Positions 35,459-43,094 of a DNA stretch of 64,000 nucleotides are shown in pieces. The translations under genes were made by a program, and so were the position numbers. The stretch covers positions 6,990 to 70,989 of the forward strand of contig JBBAVI010000017.1 of NCBI GenBank assembly GCA_040397785.1. Direction: 5' to 3'. This DNA comes from M3007 sp040397785 (lineage in GTDB: Bacteria > Bacteroidota > Bacteroidia > Chitinophagales > Saprospiraceae). Position 1 is the stretch's first letter, and each line of letters opens with the position of its first letter. The notes beneath the pieces were generated by a model. It saw only the letters and a list, made by a program, of their open reading frames with translations, did no database searches and was not told the origin of the DNA.

Positions 35459-36490
35459 ATGTCAGATATATTCGAAACCGTACGCCTTACCCTTCAAGCC
35501 ATCGAATCGGCAACGCCCGATACCTCCGATGCGCTGGAGCAATTTCGTATTCAATATTTGGGCACCAAAGGCGAGATTAAGGCCTTAATGGAGGAAATGC
35601 GCGCGATTCCGAATGAGCGCAAAAAAGAATTTGGTCAACTGATCAACGCACTCAAACAAGGTGCCGAAGAAAAATATCAACACCTCAAAGCAATACAGGA
35701 CGCCCTGGCAGAAAGTGCAGCGGCGGCACAGTTCGACCTGACCGCCCCGGGAGAACCCTTGGCACTGGGTTCGCGGCATCCAGTGGCCGTTACGCTCAAC
35801 CGCATTGTGGATATTTTTACCCGTATCGGGTTTTCGGTGGCCGATGGTCCCGAAATTGAAGACGATTGGCACAATTTCACGTCCATGAATACCCCGGAAG
35901 ACCATCCGGCCCGCGACATGCAGGACACCTTTTATGTGGTGGATGCACCTGGCATGCTCCTGCGCACCCACACATCGCCCGTACAGGCCCGTGTGATGGA
36001 AAACCGCAAACCACCCATTCGAATTATTGCGCCAGGCCGGGTGTACCGCAACGAAACCATTTCTACCCGCTCCCATTGCCAGTTTCACCAAGTAGAAGGT
36101 TTATATATTGATGAAGGTGTTTCTTTTGCCGATTTGAAACAAACCTTGTTGTATTTCGCACAGGAAATGTTTGGCGCGTCGAAAATACGCCTGCGTCCGT
36201 CTTTTTTCCCATTCACCGAACCTTCGGCAGAAATGGATATTTGGTTGGGCACCGATACAGAAAAAAATTACCGGCTGACCAAAGGTACCGGTTGGCTCGA
36301 AATTCTGGGCTGCGGCATGGTTGACCCTCAAGTGCTGGAAAACTGCGGCATTGATGCCACCAAATACAGCGGATTTGCCTTTGGCATGGGCATCGAACGC
36401 CAAACGCTGCGTTTGTACGAAATCGGGGATATTCGCCTGGTTTTTGAAAATGATGTGCGCTTTTTACGCCAGTTTTCTGCTGCAATCTAA
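35459..36490 (+). CDS. pheS: Phenylalanyl-tRNA synthetase alpha subunit
   Basis: 343 residues from the ATG at 35459. A longer open frame upstream reads through aroQ and is not coding. The N-terminal coiled coil (residues 1-85) carries GTKGEIKALMEEMR. The catalytic core has HPVAVTLNRIVDIF, the motif 2 region HQVEGLYID and motif 3 GFAFGMGIERQTL. PheS pairs with PheT to charge tRNA-Phe; pheT is not adjacent. A -7 box (TACCTTTG) lies upstream. Confidence 0.97.
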   Translation: MSDIFETVRLTLQAIESATPDTSDALEQFRIQYLGTKGEIKALMEEMRAIPNERKKEFGQLINALKQGAEEKYQHLKAIQDALAESAAAAQFDLTAPGEPLALGSRHPVAVTLNRIVDIFTRIGFSVADGPEIEDDWHNFTSMNTPEDHPARDMQDTFYVVDAPGMLLRTHTSPVQARVMENRKPPIRIIAPGRVYRNETISTRSHCQFHQVEGLYIDEGVSFADLKQTLLYFAQEMFGASKIRLRPSFFPFTEPSAEMDIWLGTDTEKNYRLTKGTGWLEILGCGMVDPQVLENCGIDATKYSGFAFGMGIERQTLRLYEIGDIRLVFENDVRFLRQFSAAI

Positions 36491-36511
36491 AAAATTACGA
36501 AAAAGGTAAAT

Positions 36512-36530
36512 AACTTCACCGGGAGAAGTT
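36512..36530 (+). terminator. Weak hairpin after pheS
   Basis: AACTTC at 36512-36517 pairs with GAAGTT at 36525-36530, followed by TGTGTTT. The stem is only six pairs and the T-run is imperfect. The rest of the 168-base pheS-prohibitin gap shows nothing recognisable. Confidence 0.3.
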
Positions 36531-36658
36531 TGTGTTTAGCCGTTTTTCCAAACAGATTGATCGAAAGTTCGGTAAGATCTGCAAGGAAGACGCCCAAATT
36601 TCGCTTGTCAAACACTCCAAGTAGTTGGGGCAACCGAATTTAACCAAATACACATACC

Positions 36659-37561
36659 ATGTTTCTGATCTTTTTGGGCATTTTTTTGCTCGTTGGAACC
36701 CTTTTCGTCCCTAAAACCAATTCCAGTTTTTCTTCCTTTACCCGCATTGGCCGCATCCTTGCTATTTCTATGATGGTGCTTGGCTTGAGCACTTCCTGTT
36801 TTGTTCAAATAGAACCAGGTCAGGTGGGCGTACAAACGCTGTTCGGTAAAGTACAGGCCGGGCTGCTTACAGAAGGCTTGAATCTTATCAATCCGCTCGT
36901 GGATGTTGTAAAATTTGATGTACGCACCCAGAATTACACCATGTCGGCCGTACACGATGAAGGCGACCAGGCGGGCGATGATGCCATCCGGGTACTTACT
37001 GCCGATGGTTTGGAAGTTGTGATCGACCTGTCTGTGTTGTATCACATTATTCCGGAGAAGGCACCCGATATTTTGCGCAGCATTGGTCTGGAAATCAAAG
37101 ACGTAATTGTACGTCCGGTATCGCGTACCAAAATTCGAGACAATGCCGTGTTTTATGATGCGGTGGCGCTTTATTCTTCCAAGCGCGAAGAATTTCAGCA
37201 GAAAATTTTTCAAACCATCGAAAAAGAATTTTCCGAACGCGGTTTGGTGCTGGAAAATCTGTTGATCCGCAACATTCAATTGCCCGAATCGGTAAAAACG
37301 ACCATTGAGAGCAAAATTAATGCTGAGCAGGAATCGCAAAAAATGAAATTCGTCCTGGAAAAAGAACGCCAGGAAGCCGATCGTAAACGCGTAGAAGCGC
37401 AGGGTATTTCGGATTATCAGCGCATTCTTACCTCGACGCTTACCGACAAACTGTTGCAATACGAACAAATCAAGGCGCAAAAAGAAATTGCTACTTCGCC
37501 CAATGCCAAGGTAATTATCATGAATGGCAAGAATAGCAATCCGTTGTTGATCGGTCAATAA
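36659..37561 (+). CDS. Prohibitin/SPFH (band 7) family membrane protein
   Basis: 300 residues. Two N-terminal hydrophobic segments (1-18 and about 31-48) precede the SPFH domain beginning VQIEPGQVGVQTLFGKV. The domain carries IRVLTADGLEVVIDLSVLYHI and DVIVRPVSRTKIRDNAVFYDAV. A long coiled coil follows (KREEFQQKIFQTIEKEFSER through EKERQEADRKRVEAQ). Band 7 proteins make membrane-bound rings that scaffold proteases or lipid domains. The gene ends in a long terminator hairpin. Confidence 0.9.
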   Translation: MFLIFLGIFLLVGTLFVPKTNSSFSSFTRIGRILAISMMVLGLSTSCFVQIEPGQVGVQTLFGKVQAGLLTEGLNLINPLVDVVKFDVRTQNYTMSAVHDEGDQAGDDAIRVLTADGLEVVIDLSVLYHIIPEKAPDILRSIGLEIKDVIVRPVSRTKIRDNAVFYDAVALYSSKREEFQQKIFQTIEKEFSERGLVLENLLIRNIQLPESVKTTIESKINAEQESQKMKFVLEKERQEADRKRVEAQGISDYQRILTSTLTDKLLQYEQIKAQKEIATSPNAKVIIMNGKNSNPLLIGQ

Positions 37562-37584
37562 ACATTCAAGTATTCCATATTGTG

Positions 37585-37641
37585 AAGCGCATGTCCTTTC
37601 TTTGTGCAAACATTGTACAAAGAAAAGACATGCGCTTTTTT
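37585..37641 (+). terminator. Long terminator hairpin of the prohibitin gene that contains the capA start codon
   Basis: Bases 37585-37605 pair with 37617-37637, 20 of 21 positions matching (C37596/A37626 mismatch). A T6 run at 37636-37641 follows. The ATG at 37630 proposed for the CapA gene lies within the 3' arm. Confidence 0.88.
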
Positions 37642-38751
37642 CAGAACCTCCGCCTTTCCTTGCTGCTAGGCACCTTTTGCCTTCCTATATCAGCATTTAC
37701 CCAAACCGATACGCTGCACTTGATTTTTGCCGGCGACATCATGGGCCATTCCCCGCAAATTATCAGCGCCGAAAAAGTAAAAAACAAGGAATACGATTAC
37801 ACGCCTTGTTTTCAATATGTAAAACCTTTTTTGGAACGTGCCGATTTGGCCATCGGAAATCTGGAACTAACGCTCCCGGGCAAACCACCTTACACCGGCT
37901 ACCCGATGTTCCGCAGCCCGGATGCCCTGGCAACTGCCCTGAAATCGGCCGGATTCGACATTTTAGTAACCGCTAACAATCATTCAAATGATAGTCGCGG
38001 GCTGGGTGTGCGAAATACCGCACAAACCCTCCGCGATTTGGGCTTTTTGCATACAGGTACGTTCAAAGATCAACGCGACCGCGATGCTTTTTATCCCTTA
38101 ATGGTGTACAAAAAGGGCTTCAAACTGGCGATGCTGAATTATACCTTCAGTACAAACGGCATCCCTACTGAGGCGCCAACGATTGTTAACCTGATTGATA
38201 CGGCCCAAATAAAGGCTGATTTGAAAGAGGCCAGGGCCCGCAAACCCCATTTTATCATCGTGTTTATGCACTGGGGCGTGGAGTATCAATTGCAGGAAAA
38301 CGCCGAACAGCGCAACCTTGCCCGCTTGTTGATTCAAAACGGTGCCGATCTGGTCATCGGGGCACACCCGCATGTGGTACAACCCATCAAGCAGGAGCGT
38401 GTAAAAATGCCCGATGGATCGCAAAAGGAAGTGATTGTGGCGTATTCGCTGGGCAATTTTATCTCCAACCAAAAACAACCCAATACAGAAGGGGGCATTC
38501 TTTTCCAGGTAGATTTGGTGAAAAACAAAGGCGCTTCGGAAACCTGGGTGGGAAAAAACGGCTATATTCCGGTTTTTCGGTACATTCATAAAGCAGCAAG
38601 TGGTAAATCGACCTACTTGGCTGTACCTGCTGCCAAAGCCGAGCGCAACCCCGACTGGGTAGAAGATATGGCCCCCGTTGCCCGCGCGGCCATGTTGAAG
38701 TTTGCGGCTGGCCTGCGGAAAAGACTTACCTACAACGAACTTAAATATTAA
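37630..38751 (+). CDS. CapA family (PGA_cap) metallophosphatase-like exported protein
   Basis: 373 residues from the ATG at 37630, which starts a good signal peptide (ending ISAFTQ). In-frame GTG 37582 and ATG 37591 would add 13-16 residues before it. The calcineurin-like fold has FAGDIMGHS near residue 36, LAIGNLELTL, VTANNHSNDSRGLG, FMHWGVEYQ and GAHPHVVQP. CapA-type proteins were named for poly-gamma-glutamate capsule synthesis, but most members are isolated phosphoesterases. No capB/capC neighbours occur here. The start sits in the terminator of the previous gene, which could hold down translation of read-through mRNA. Confidence 0.88.
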   Translation: MRFFQNLRLSLLLGTFCLPISAFTQTDTLHLIFAGDIMGHSPQIISAEKVKNKEYDYTPCFQYVKPFLERADLAIGNLELTLPGKPPYTGYPMFRSPDALATALKSAGFDILVTANNHSNDSRGLGVRNTAQTLRDLGFLHTGTFKDQRDRDAFYPLMVYKKGFKLAMLNYTFSTNGIPTEAPTIVNLIDTAQIKADLKEARARKPHFIIVFMHWGVEYQLQENAEQRNLARLLIQNGADLVIGAHPHVVQPIKQERVKMPDGSQKEVIVAYSLGNFISNQKQPNTEGGILFQVDLVKNKGASETWVGKNGYIPVFRYIHKAASGKSTYLAVPAAKAERNPDWVEDMAPVARAAMLKFAAGLRKRLTYNELKY

Positions 38752-38769
38752 TGGCTTTCGGCCCACCCT

Positions 38770-39354
38770 ATGACGAAACGTATTCTTCAAACCGCTATCT
38801 TGATCGCTGTTTTTGCTGCCGGCGTCTGGCTGAGTTACCAATATTTTGCACCCAAAAACCACGCGGTCGAATCCTCCAGTGTGCTCCTGGAAAAAATACA
38901 GGCCGTTGCGAAACTGGTTACGGTGGAAGGCCAGTTTTCCGAAATTTATAATTACAGCGAGTACCAGGGGTATTTTACTTTTTTTTGGGATAAAAAAATC
39001 CTCGTGCGGGTGCGCGCAACGGTTTCTGCCGGCTACGACCTGAACAACCTGCACCTGGAAGCCGATCCTGCCAATAAAATCATTCGCATGAATGCCCTGG
39101 GGGCACCCCAAATCCTGGCGATAGACCATACCCTCGATTATTACGATATATCGCAAGGCTTGTTTAGCACATTTACACCAGAAGACTATACCCGCATCAA
39201 CCAGCGGGCCAAAGACCTGATTCGAGACCAGGCAACAAAAAGCAATTTGCTGCCCGCTGCCCAGGAACAAGCGGCCAAAATCATCGACTTAATTCGGTTT
39301 ATGGTAGAAAATGCCGGTTGGAAACTCGAAATTAAGGACGGGATAAACGGTTAA
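38770..39354 (+). CDS. DUF4230 family membrane-anchored protein
   Basis: 194 residues. One N-terminal TM helix (residues 6-25) anchors a soluble domain with LVTVEGQFSEIYNYSEY, then FFWDKKILVRVRATVSAGYDL and a final ENAGWKLEI. This is the DUF4230 pattern, of unknown function. It follows the CapA gene by 18 bases and so is probably cotranscribed. Its TAA overlaps that of the convergent lipoprotein gene in the palindrome TTAA at 39351-39354. Confidence 0.87.
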   Translation: MTKRILQTAILIAVFAAGVWLSYQYFAPKNHAVESSSVLLEKIQAVAKLVTVEGQFSEIYNYSEYQGYFTFFWDKKILVRVRATVSAGYDLNNLHLEADPANKIIRMNALGAPQILAIDHTLDYYDISQGLFSTFTPEDYTRINQRAKDLIRDQATKSNLLPAAQEQAAKIIDLIRFMVENAGWKLEIKDGING

Positions 39355-39755
39355 TGCACTGAAAAAAACTGGAACGTTTGTTCGTTATCGAAGGTTTTCG
39401 GGCGGGCATAACCATCCGTACCTGACTCATACCGTAGCCGGAAGGAGGAATCGCTGCTCCATTCTACAATACCAAATACGGTTTTGCCTACATAGGGGCC
39501 CGATTGGAAGCGGTGCATGTCGACTTGAACCGGCGATTTTTTACAATCGGTTTGATATAGGAAATGGGCGGTATCGTAGCTACTTCCAAATTTGACCAGC
39601 CACATGGCCTTTCCATCTGCTTGAAATACAAAATCCTGACCCTCATGGTTGGTCCAGCGTCCTGCTAATTCAGGACAACGCGGCGTAGAAACGCAAGCAA
39701 GTGCCCCTACAGCACACAAGACTGCAAGTGCATAAAGTGCATAAAGTTGGTTCAT
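39351..39755 (-). CDS. Small lipoprotein of unknown function
   Basis: 134 residues from the ATG at 39755. The signal peptide ends in the lipobox ALAC (Cys21). The mature part is beta-rich, with LAGRWTNHEGQDFVFQADGKAMW and TQTDCKKSPV-like strand pairs resembling a lipocalin-type META/DUF4488 repeat. No family is claimed. An in-frame TTG-type extension upstream adds a non-hydrophobic tail and is rejected. Confidence 0.72.
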   Translation of the reverse strand: MNQLYALYALAVLCAVGALACVSTPRCPELAGRWTNHEGQDFVFQADGKAMWLVKFGSSYDTAHFLYQTDCKKSPVQVDMHRFQSGPYVGKTVFGIVEWSSDSSFRLRYESGTDGYARPKTFDNEQTFQFFSVH

Positions 39756-39877
39756 TTTTCCTGCTGTGATCAAGTTTGCCGGGCAAGCCATTCAAAAAAC
39801 TGCCCATTCTACCCTTACAGCGTGTAGCATAGAAGACAAACTAATTTTGCAAAGGTTGTTGTTGTTTGAGCAAAGTT

Positions 39878-40333
39878 TCAGCTTTTGAGGAAAATCTTGC
39901 CATTCCACCAGCCTTTTTCAATTGTCGCTTCGTTTTTTTCATAAAACCGAAGGGCAGGCTCATTCCAATCCAACACCTGCCACTTGACCAGTCGACAACC
40001 CAGCCGATCTGCTTCTGCTAAAAAAGCATCAAACAACATTTGCCCCACACCGAAGCGCCGGAAGGGTGCTGTTACAATAAAATCTTCGAGGTACAACATC
40101 TTCCCTTTCCAGGTAGAATACGCCATGTAATACAACACCAGGCCGACGACCTCCGCATCGTGCAAAGCAACGCTGCATTGAAATAACCCGTTTTGAAAAT
40201 CTTCTAAAAACTCCGCAGGGGTGGTAACCACGGCCTCGGGTTCTTTTTCGTACACCGCCAACGCGTACACCAGTTGATGAATGGCGGGCATATCTGCTGC
40301 AGTGGCGGGACGAATTGTAAAATTGGGTTGCAT
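39878..40333 (-). CDS. GNAT family N-acetyltransferase
   Basis: 151 residues from the ATG at 40333. An upstream in-frame GTG falls inside the -7 box and is rejected. The GNAT core is clear: FTIRPATAADMPAI, then YLEDFIVTAPFRRFGVGQML with the acetyl-CoA R-R-x-G-x-G loop, and WQVLDWNEPALRFYEKNEA near the end. The pattern is close to the diamine/spermidine acetyltransferase (SSAT-like) group, where a small amine is the acceptor. Substrate assignment is inference. Confidence 0.9.
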   Translation of the reverse strand: MQPNFTIRPATAADMPAIHQLVYALAVYEKEPEAVVTTPAEFLEDFQNGLFQCSVALHDAEVVGLVLYYMAYSTWKGKMLYLEDFIVTAPFRRFGVGQMLFDAFLAEADRLGCRLVKWQVLDWNEPALRFYEKNEATIEKGWWNGKIFLKS

Positions 40334-40347
40334 GCTGTTTTTTTGCA

Positions 40348-40355
40348 CAAAAGTA
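40348..40355 (-). promoter_or_regulatory. -7 box TACTTTTG, GNAT gene
   Basis: A minus-strand TAnnTTTG match 14 bases before the ATG at 40333. Transcription is expected to begin only a few bases ahead of the start codon. Confidence 0.5.
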
Positions 40356-40384
40356 CAAAGCCGCGCTGTTGCACCGATTGAATT

Positions 40385-41863
40385 TTAAACGGGGGCTAGT
40401 TTGGAAAAATCGGCAACGGCCGCCATAAAAGCACCCGCTTTGATCTTTGTTTCCCGCAGTTCATTTTCCGGCACCGATTCGTACAACAACGTTGCGCCTG
40501 CCGAAAAATCGAGCATCCCGTCTTTGATATGGGCGGTACGGATGGTGATGGCCGTATTCACATCCCCATTGAGCAACAACCAGCCGATGCTCCCGCCGTA
40601 ATATCCGCGGGTGTGTTGCTCAATTTGTTCGATATAGTTCATCGCCGCAATCTTGGGCGCGCCCGTGAGTGTTCCTGCATTCAAGCTGGCAATCAAGGCG
40701 TCAAAACCGGTGTAGGCATCTTCCAGCACCCCGCTCAGTTGCGCCACCGTGTGCGTCACGTGCGAGTATTTTTCAATGATCCGGTAATGGTCAATTTCAA
40801 TACCGGGTTTGCATATCCGCGAAAGATCATTCCGTCCCAAATCAATCAGCATATCCAGTTCCGAATTTTCTTTGGGCGAATTGAGCAATTCCATCATCAA
40901 GTGGTGGTCTTCAATGGGGTCGCCGGAGCGCCGCACGCTACCTGATATGGGACGCAAAGTAGCCCGCCCGTTCTCATACCGCAACATCATTTCCGGACTG
41001 GCACCCAATAACACCTCCGAACCAAAGTCGAAATAAAACAAATACGGGGAAGGGTTGATGGCTTTGTAGCGGATGTACAACGGCAATAAATCGCCTTGGA
41101 TGGGGGCAGTAAATTTGCGGCTCAACACAATTTCGAGCAATTCGCCTTCGTAGCATAGTTGCACGCCTTGGGCTACCTGTTGTTTGAAGGTGGCGTCGTT
41201 AGGCGTGACTGAAAATTCGCCAATATGCAAGTTTTGCTTTGTTTCTTGAATCGGCTGTTCCAGCAAACGCAGTATTTCCGCTTTAGCGGTTTCTGCTTCT
41301 TCCGTGCTCGCACGCGTGACGTACAGGCTCAAGTCTTCCGTTAAATGATTAAACAGCAGGATATTATCAAATAAAAACAAGTGGAAATCCGGCTCGGGAC
41401 AGTCTTTTTGTAAAGGCAAATCTTCGAACAGGTACACAAACTGATAGGAAAGCGCCCCGTAGAAACCCATGAAGTTTTTATCGGCGATTTGAAATTTTGC
41501 CAACAGCGCGCGCAAGGGCTGCACGATGTTTTGGCGGGCGATCCGGTCTTCCTCCGGGCCGTTAAAAGGAATTTTCGGAATTTCCAGTTGAAGGGTATTG
41601 GCGCTCTGGTGCTGTACAAAAGTGGCGTATTGGCTGCGCACAAAATCGAAAAAAGGCAAAGCCCGGGCATCTAAAAGCCGCAAGCTGAGCGTAGATTGTT
41701 TACCAATCAGTTCCAAAGCGGGCGCCATTCCGATGATGGACAAGCGGCTGGATTTGTCGACCGTGGAGGCTGATTCAAACAAACAGGAAGGCGCAGCGCC
41801 CTGGATGCGTTGATAATGTAAAAGCGGGTCGATGTAGGGTAGCCGAGCGGTAGTGGTGTGCAT
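40385..41863 (-). CDS. Anthranilate synthase component I family (chorismate-utilising enzyme)
   Basis: 492 residues. The chorismate-binding core is complete: SPYLFYFDFGSEVLLGASPE, RPISGSVRRSGD, ENSELDMLIDLGRNDLSRIC, HVTHTVAQLSG, LNAGTLTGAPKIAAM and the C-terminal FSAGATLLYESVPENELRETK. The N-terminal regulatory-like domain has PSCLFESASTVDKSSRLSIIG, including the LLES-type tryptophan-binding segment. PISGS in place of PIAGT recalls the TrpE(G)/PhzE branch rather than classical TrpE. No glutaminase (TrpG/PabA) or other trp gene is adjacent, so TrpE, PabB or another chorismate route cannot be settled. Confidence 0.87.
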   Translation of the reverse strand: MHTTTARLPYIDPLLHYQRIQGAAPSCLFESASTVDKSSRLSIIGMAPALELIGKQSTLSLRLLDARALPFFDFVRSQYATFVQHQSANTLQLEIPKIPFNGPEEDRIARQNIVQPLRALLAKFQIADKNFMGFYGALSYQFVYLFEDLPLQKDCPEPDFHLFLFDNILLFNHLTEDLSLYVTRASTEEAETAKAEILRLLEQPIQETKQNLHIGEFSVTPNDATFKQQVAQGVQLCYEGELLEIVLSRKFTAPIQGDLLPLYIRYKAINPSPYLFYFDFGSEVLLGASPEMMLRYENGRATLRPISGSVRRSGDPIEDHHLMMELLNSPKENSELDMLIDLGRNDLSRICKPGIEIDHYRIIEKYSHVTHTVAQLSGVLEDAYTGFDALIASLNAGTLTGAPKIAAMNYIEQIEQHTRGYYGGSIGWLLLNGDVNTAITIRTAHIKDGMLDFSAGATLLYESVPENELRETKIKAGAFMAAVADFSKLAPV

Positions 41864-42122
41864 CTGAAATGTATTAGTGTATTAGTACGATGATGCAAAG
41901 GTATACGTTTTTGATTTCTATTGCAAGAATTGTGGAAAAGAAGTTTGCGGGATTGGGCTGGGTTGTTATATTTGTATTCGGATTGGTTGGTGTGGTTGGG
42001 CGTATGTTAAATAATGCCAAATGTAAAAAAATAGCAAATTGGCAGTATCGCTGTTAACTAACAAAGCATTACATTTGTAATGCTTTTACTCGTAACACCA
42101 CGCATCTTAAAAAATTAAACTC
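41864..42122. other. Divergent AT-rich intergenic region, 259 bp
   Basis: This marks the change from the GC-richer trpE-like gene to an AT-rich accessory stretch. AAAGCATTAC at 42063-42072 pairs with GTAATGCTTT at 42077-42086 around a 4-base loop. The same spot holds the -7 box TACATTTG. No gene was seen. Confidence 0.5.
42070..42077 (+). promoter_or_regulatory. -7 box TACATTTG inside an inverted repeat
   Basis: A TAnnTTTG match 46 bases before the ATG at 42123. It lies in the centre of a 10-bp inverted repeat (42063-42086), which could be an operator or a cruciform. Confidence 0.45.
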
Positions 42123-42990
42123 ATGACCACAACTAAAATTTTTCAACTTAAGGGGGGGGGGGATATTAATATCTGCTCTTCTACTGTTTTCCGTAATTGT
42201 ATATGGCTGTTTGAAAGAAGATCCAACAAATAATAATCTTCCAAAGGCCCAAAATGAAGGTATCTCTACTGAAAGAGAAGGAGAAGTATTTCAAGTGAGC
42301 TACTTTGTTGACACACTTTTGGTAAGCAAAGATGTATACGACAGTAAGGATTCAACGAACTATTTCCATGATGTAACCACGCAATCGGGTTCTGTTTTAC
42401 TAACAGAAAGTCACTGTTTTACGAGCAAATCTTTGTATGAATACTGGGGAACTACCAAAGCAATCCCGGTAGCAAAAAGCAATCAACTGGATGATCGAAT
42501 TCAAAAAATTTCGGATAGTTTAGGTATTACCAGCATCGTGAAAGGTGGTGGAACTCCCAATAGTGTATTGTCGGCGAATTATAATGCATTGGTTACTTCA
42601 ACTTATAATGCTTTATTTCCGGCTTCTGTTGTGCCTTCTTATACAGGATGTGAATGGTACACGCAATATAACTCAGATGGATCTACAGGTACTGGATGGC
42701 CTTTCTTACCGATAACTTTAGCCCTGCCAACCTGGTTTCTTTCTCCCTATCCATGGTGTGAAGATAACACAGAAGCAGTACGTTTCAATCGATGGTCTAG
42801 CTTTCCTGGTTACGAAGTTACATTGAAAGCCTGGAGGGCCCCATATTTTATTACTTGGGGACGCTGGCCAAAAACACATACAGTAAGGTTTGGTTCTGGG
42901 CAAAGAACTATTCTGCTCCCATTTATTGGTAATGTTAGTAGGTGGAATAATAAAATATCATCATGGATGATTATTCCTGACCCTTCCTAA
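42123..42990 (+). pseudogene. Lipoprotein gene frameshifted at a G11 tract (phase-variable or sequencing artefact)
   Basis: The ATG at 42123 opens MTTTKIFQLK and then enters eleven Gs at 42152-42162. As written, that frame stops at 42231. In the next frame, which has no ATG, the sequence after the tract continues directly as ILISALLLFSVIVYGC. That is a textbook lipoprotein signal with lipobox VYGC, followed by an uninterrupted frame of about 260 residues to 42990. Ten Gs would join start and body exactly. The body is Ser/Thr/Tyr-rich with no family I recognise, and its C-terminal half is aromatic-rich (WPFLPITLALPTWFLSPYPW). It is AT-rich relative to its neighbours. Confidence 0.8.
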
Positions 42991-43038
42991 TTTCACAAAA
43001 CACACTTTAATTGTTGCGAGTTAAAAGCGAATTCTAGG

Positions 43039-43070
43039 GCAGTACCCTTTACATAAAAAAGGGTACTGCT
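43039..43070. terminator. Hairpin after the G11-tract lipoprotein
   Basis: A 12-bp perfect stem (43039-43050 with 43058-43069) encloses a 7-base loop. The 3' side is followed only by TTCATAAAT, so the U-run is poor. Confidence 0.6.
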
Positions 43071-43094
43071 TCATAAATCCAAAATAAAAAAATC

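Noticed and set aside
36608..37609. Minus-strand open frame of 333 codons across the prohibitin gene
   Set aside because: Shadow of the SPFH gene; no start context or domain.
38098..39270. Long open frame on the minus strand across capA and DUF4230 (390 codons)
   Set aside because: Antisense to two recognisable families, crosses a gene boundary and shows no domain.
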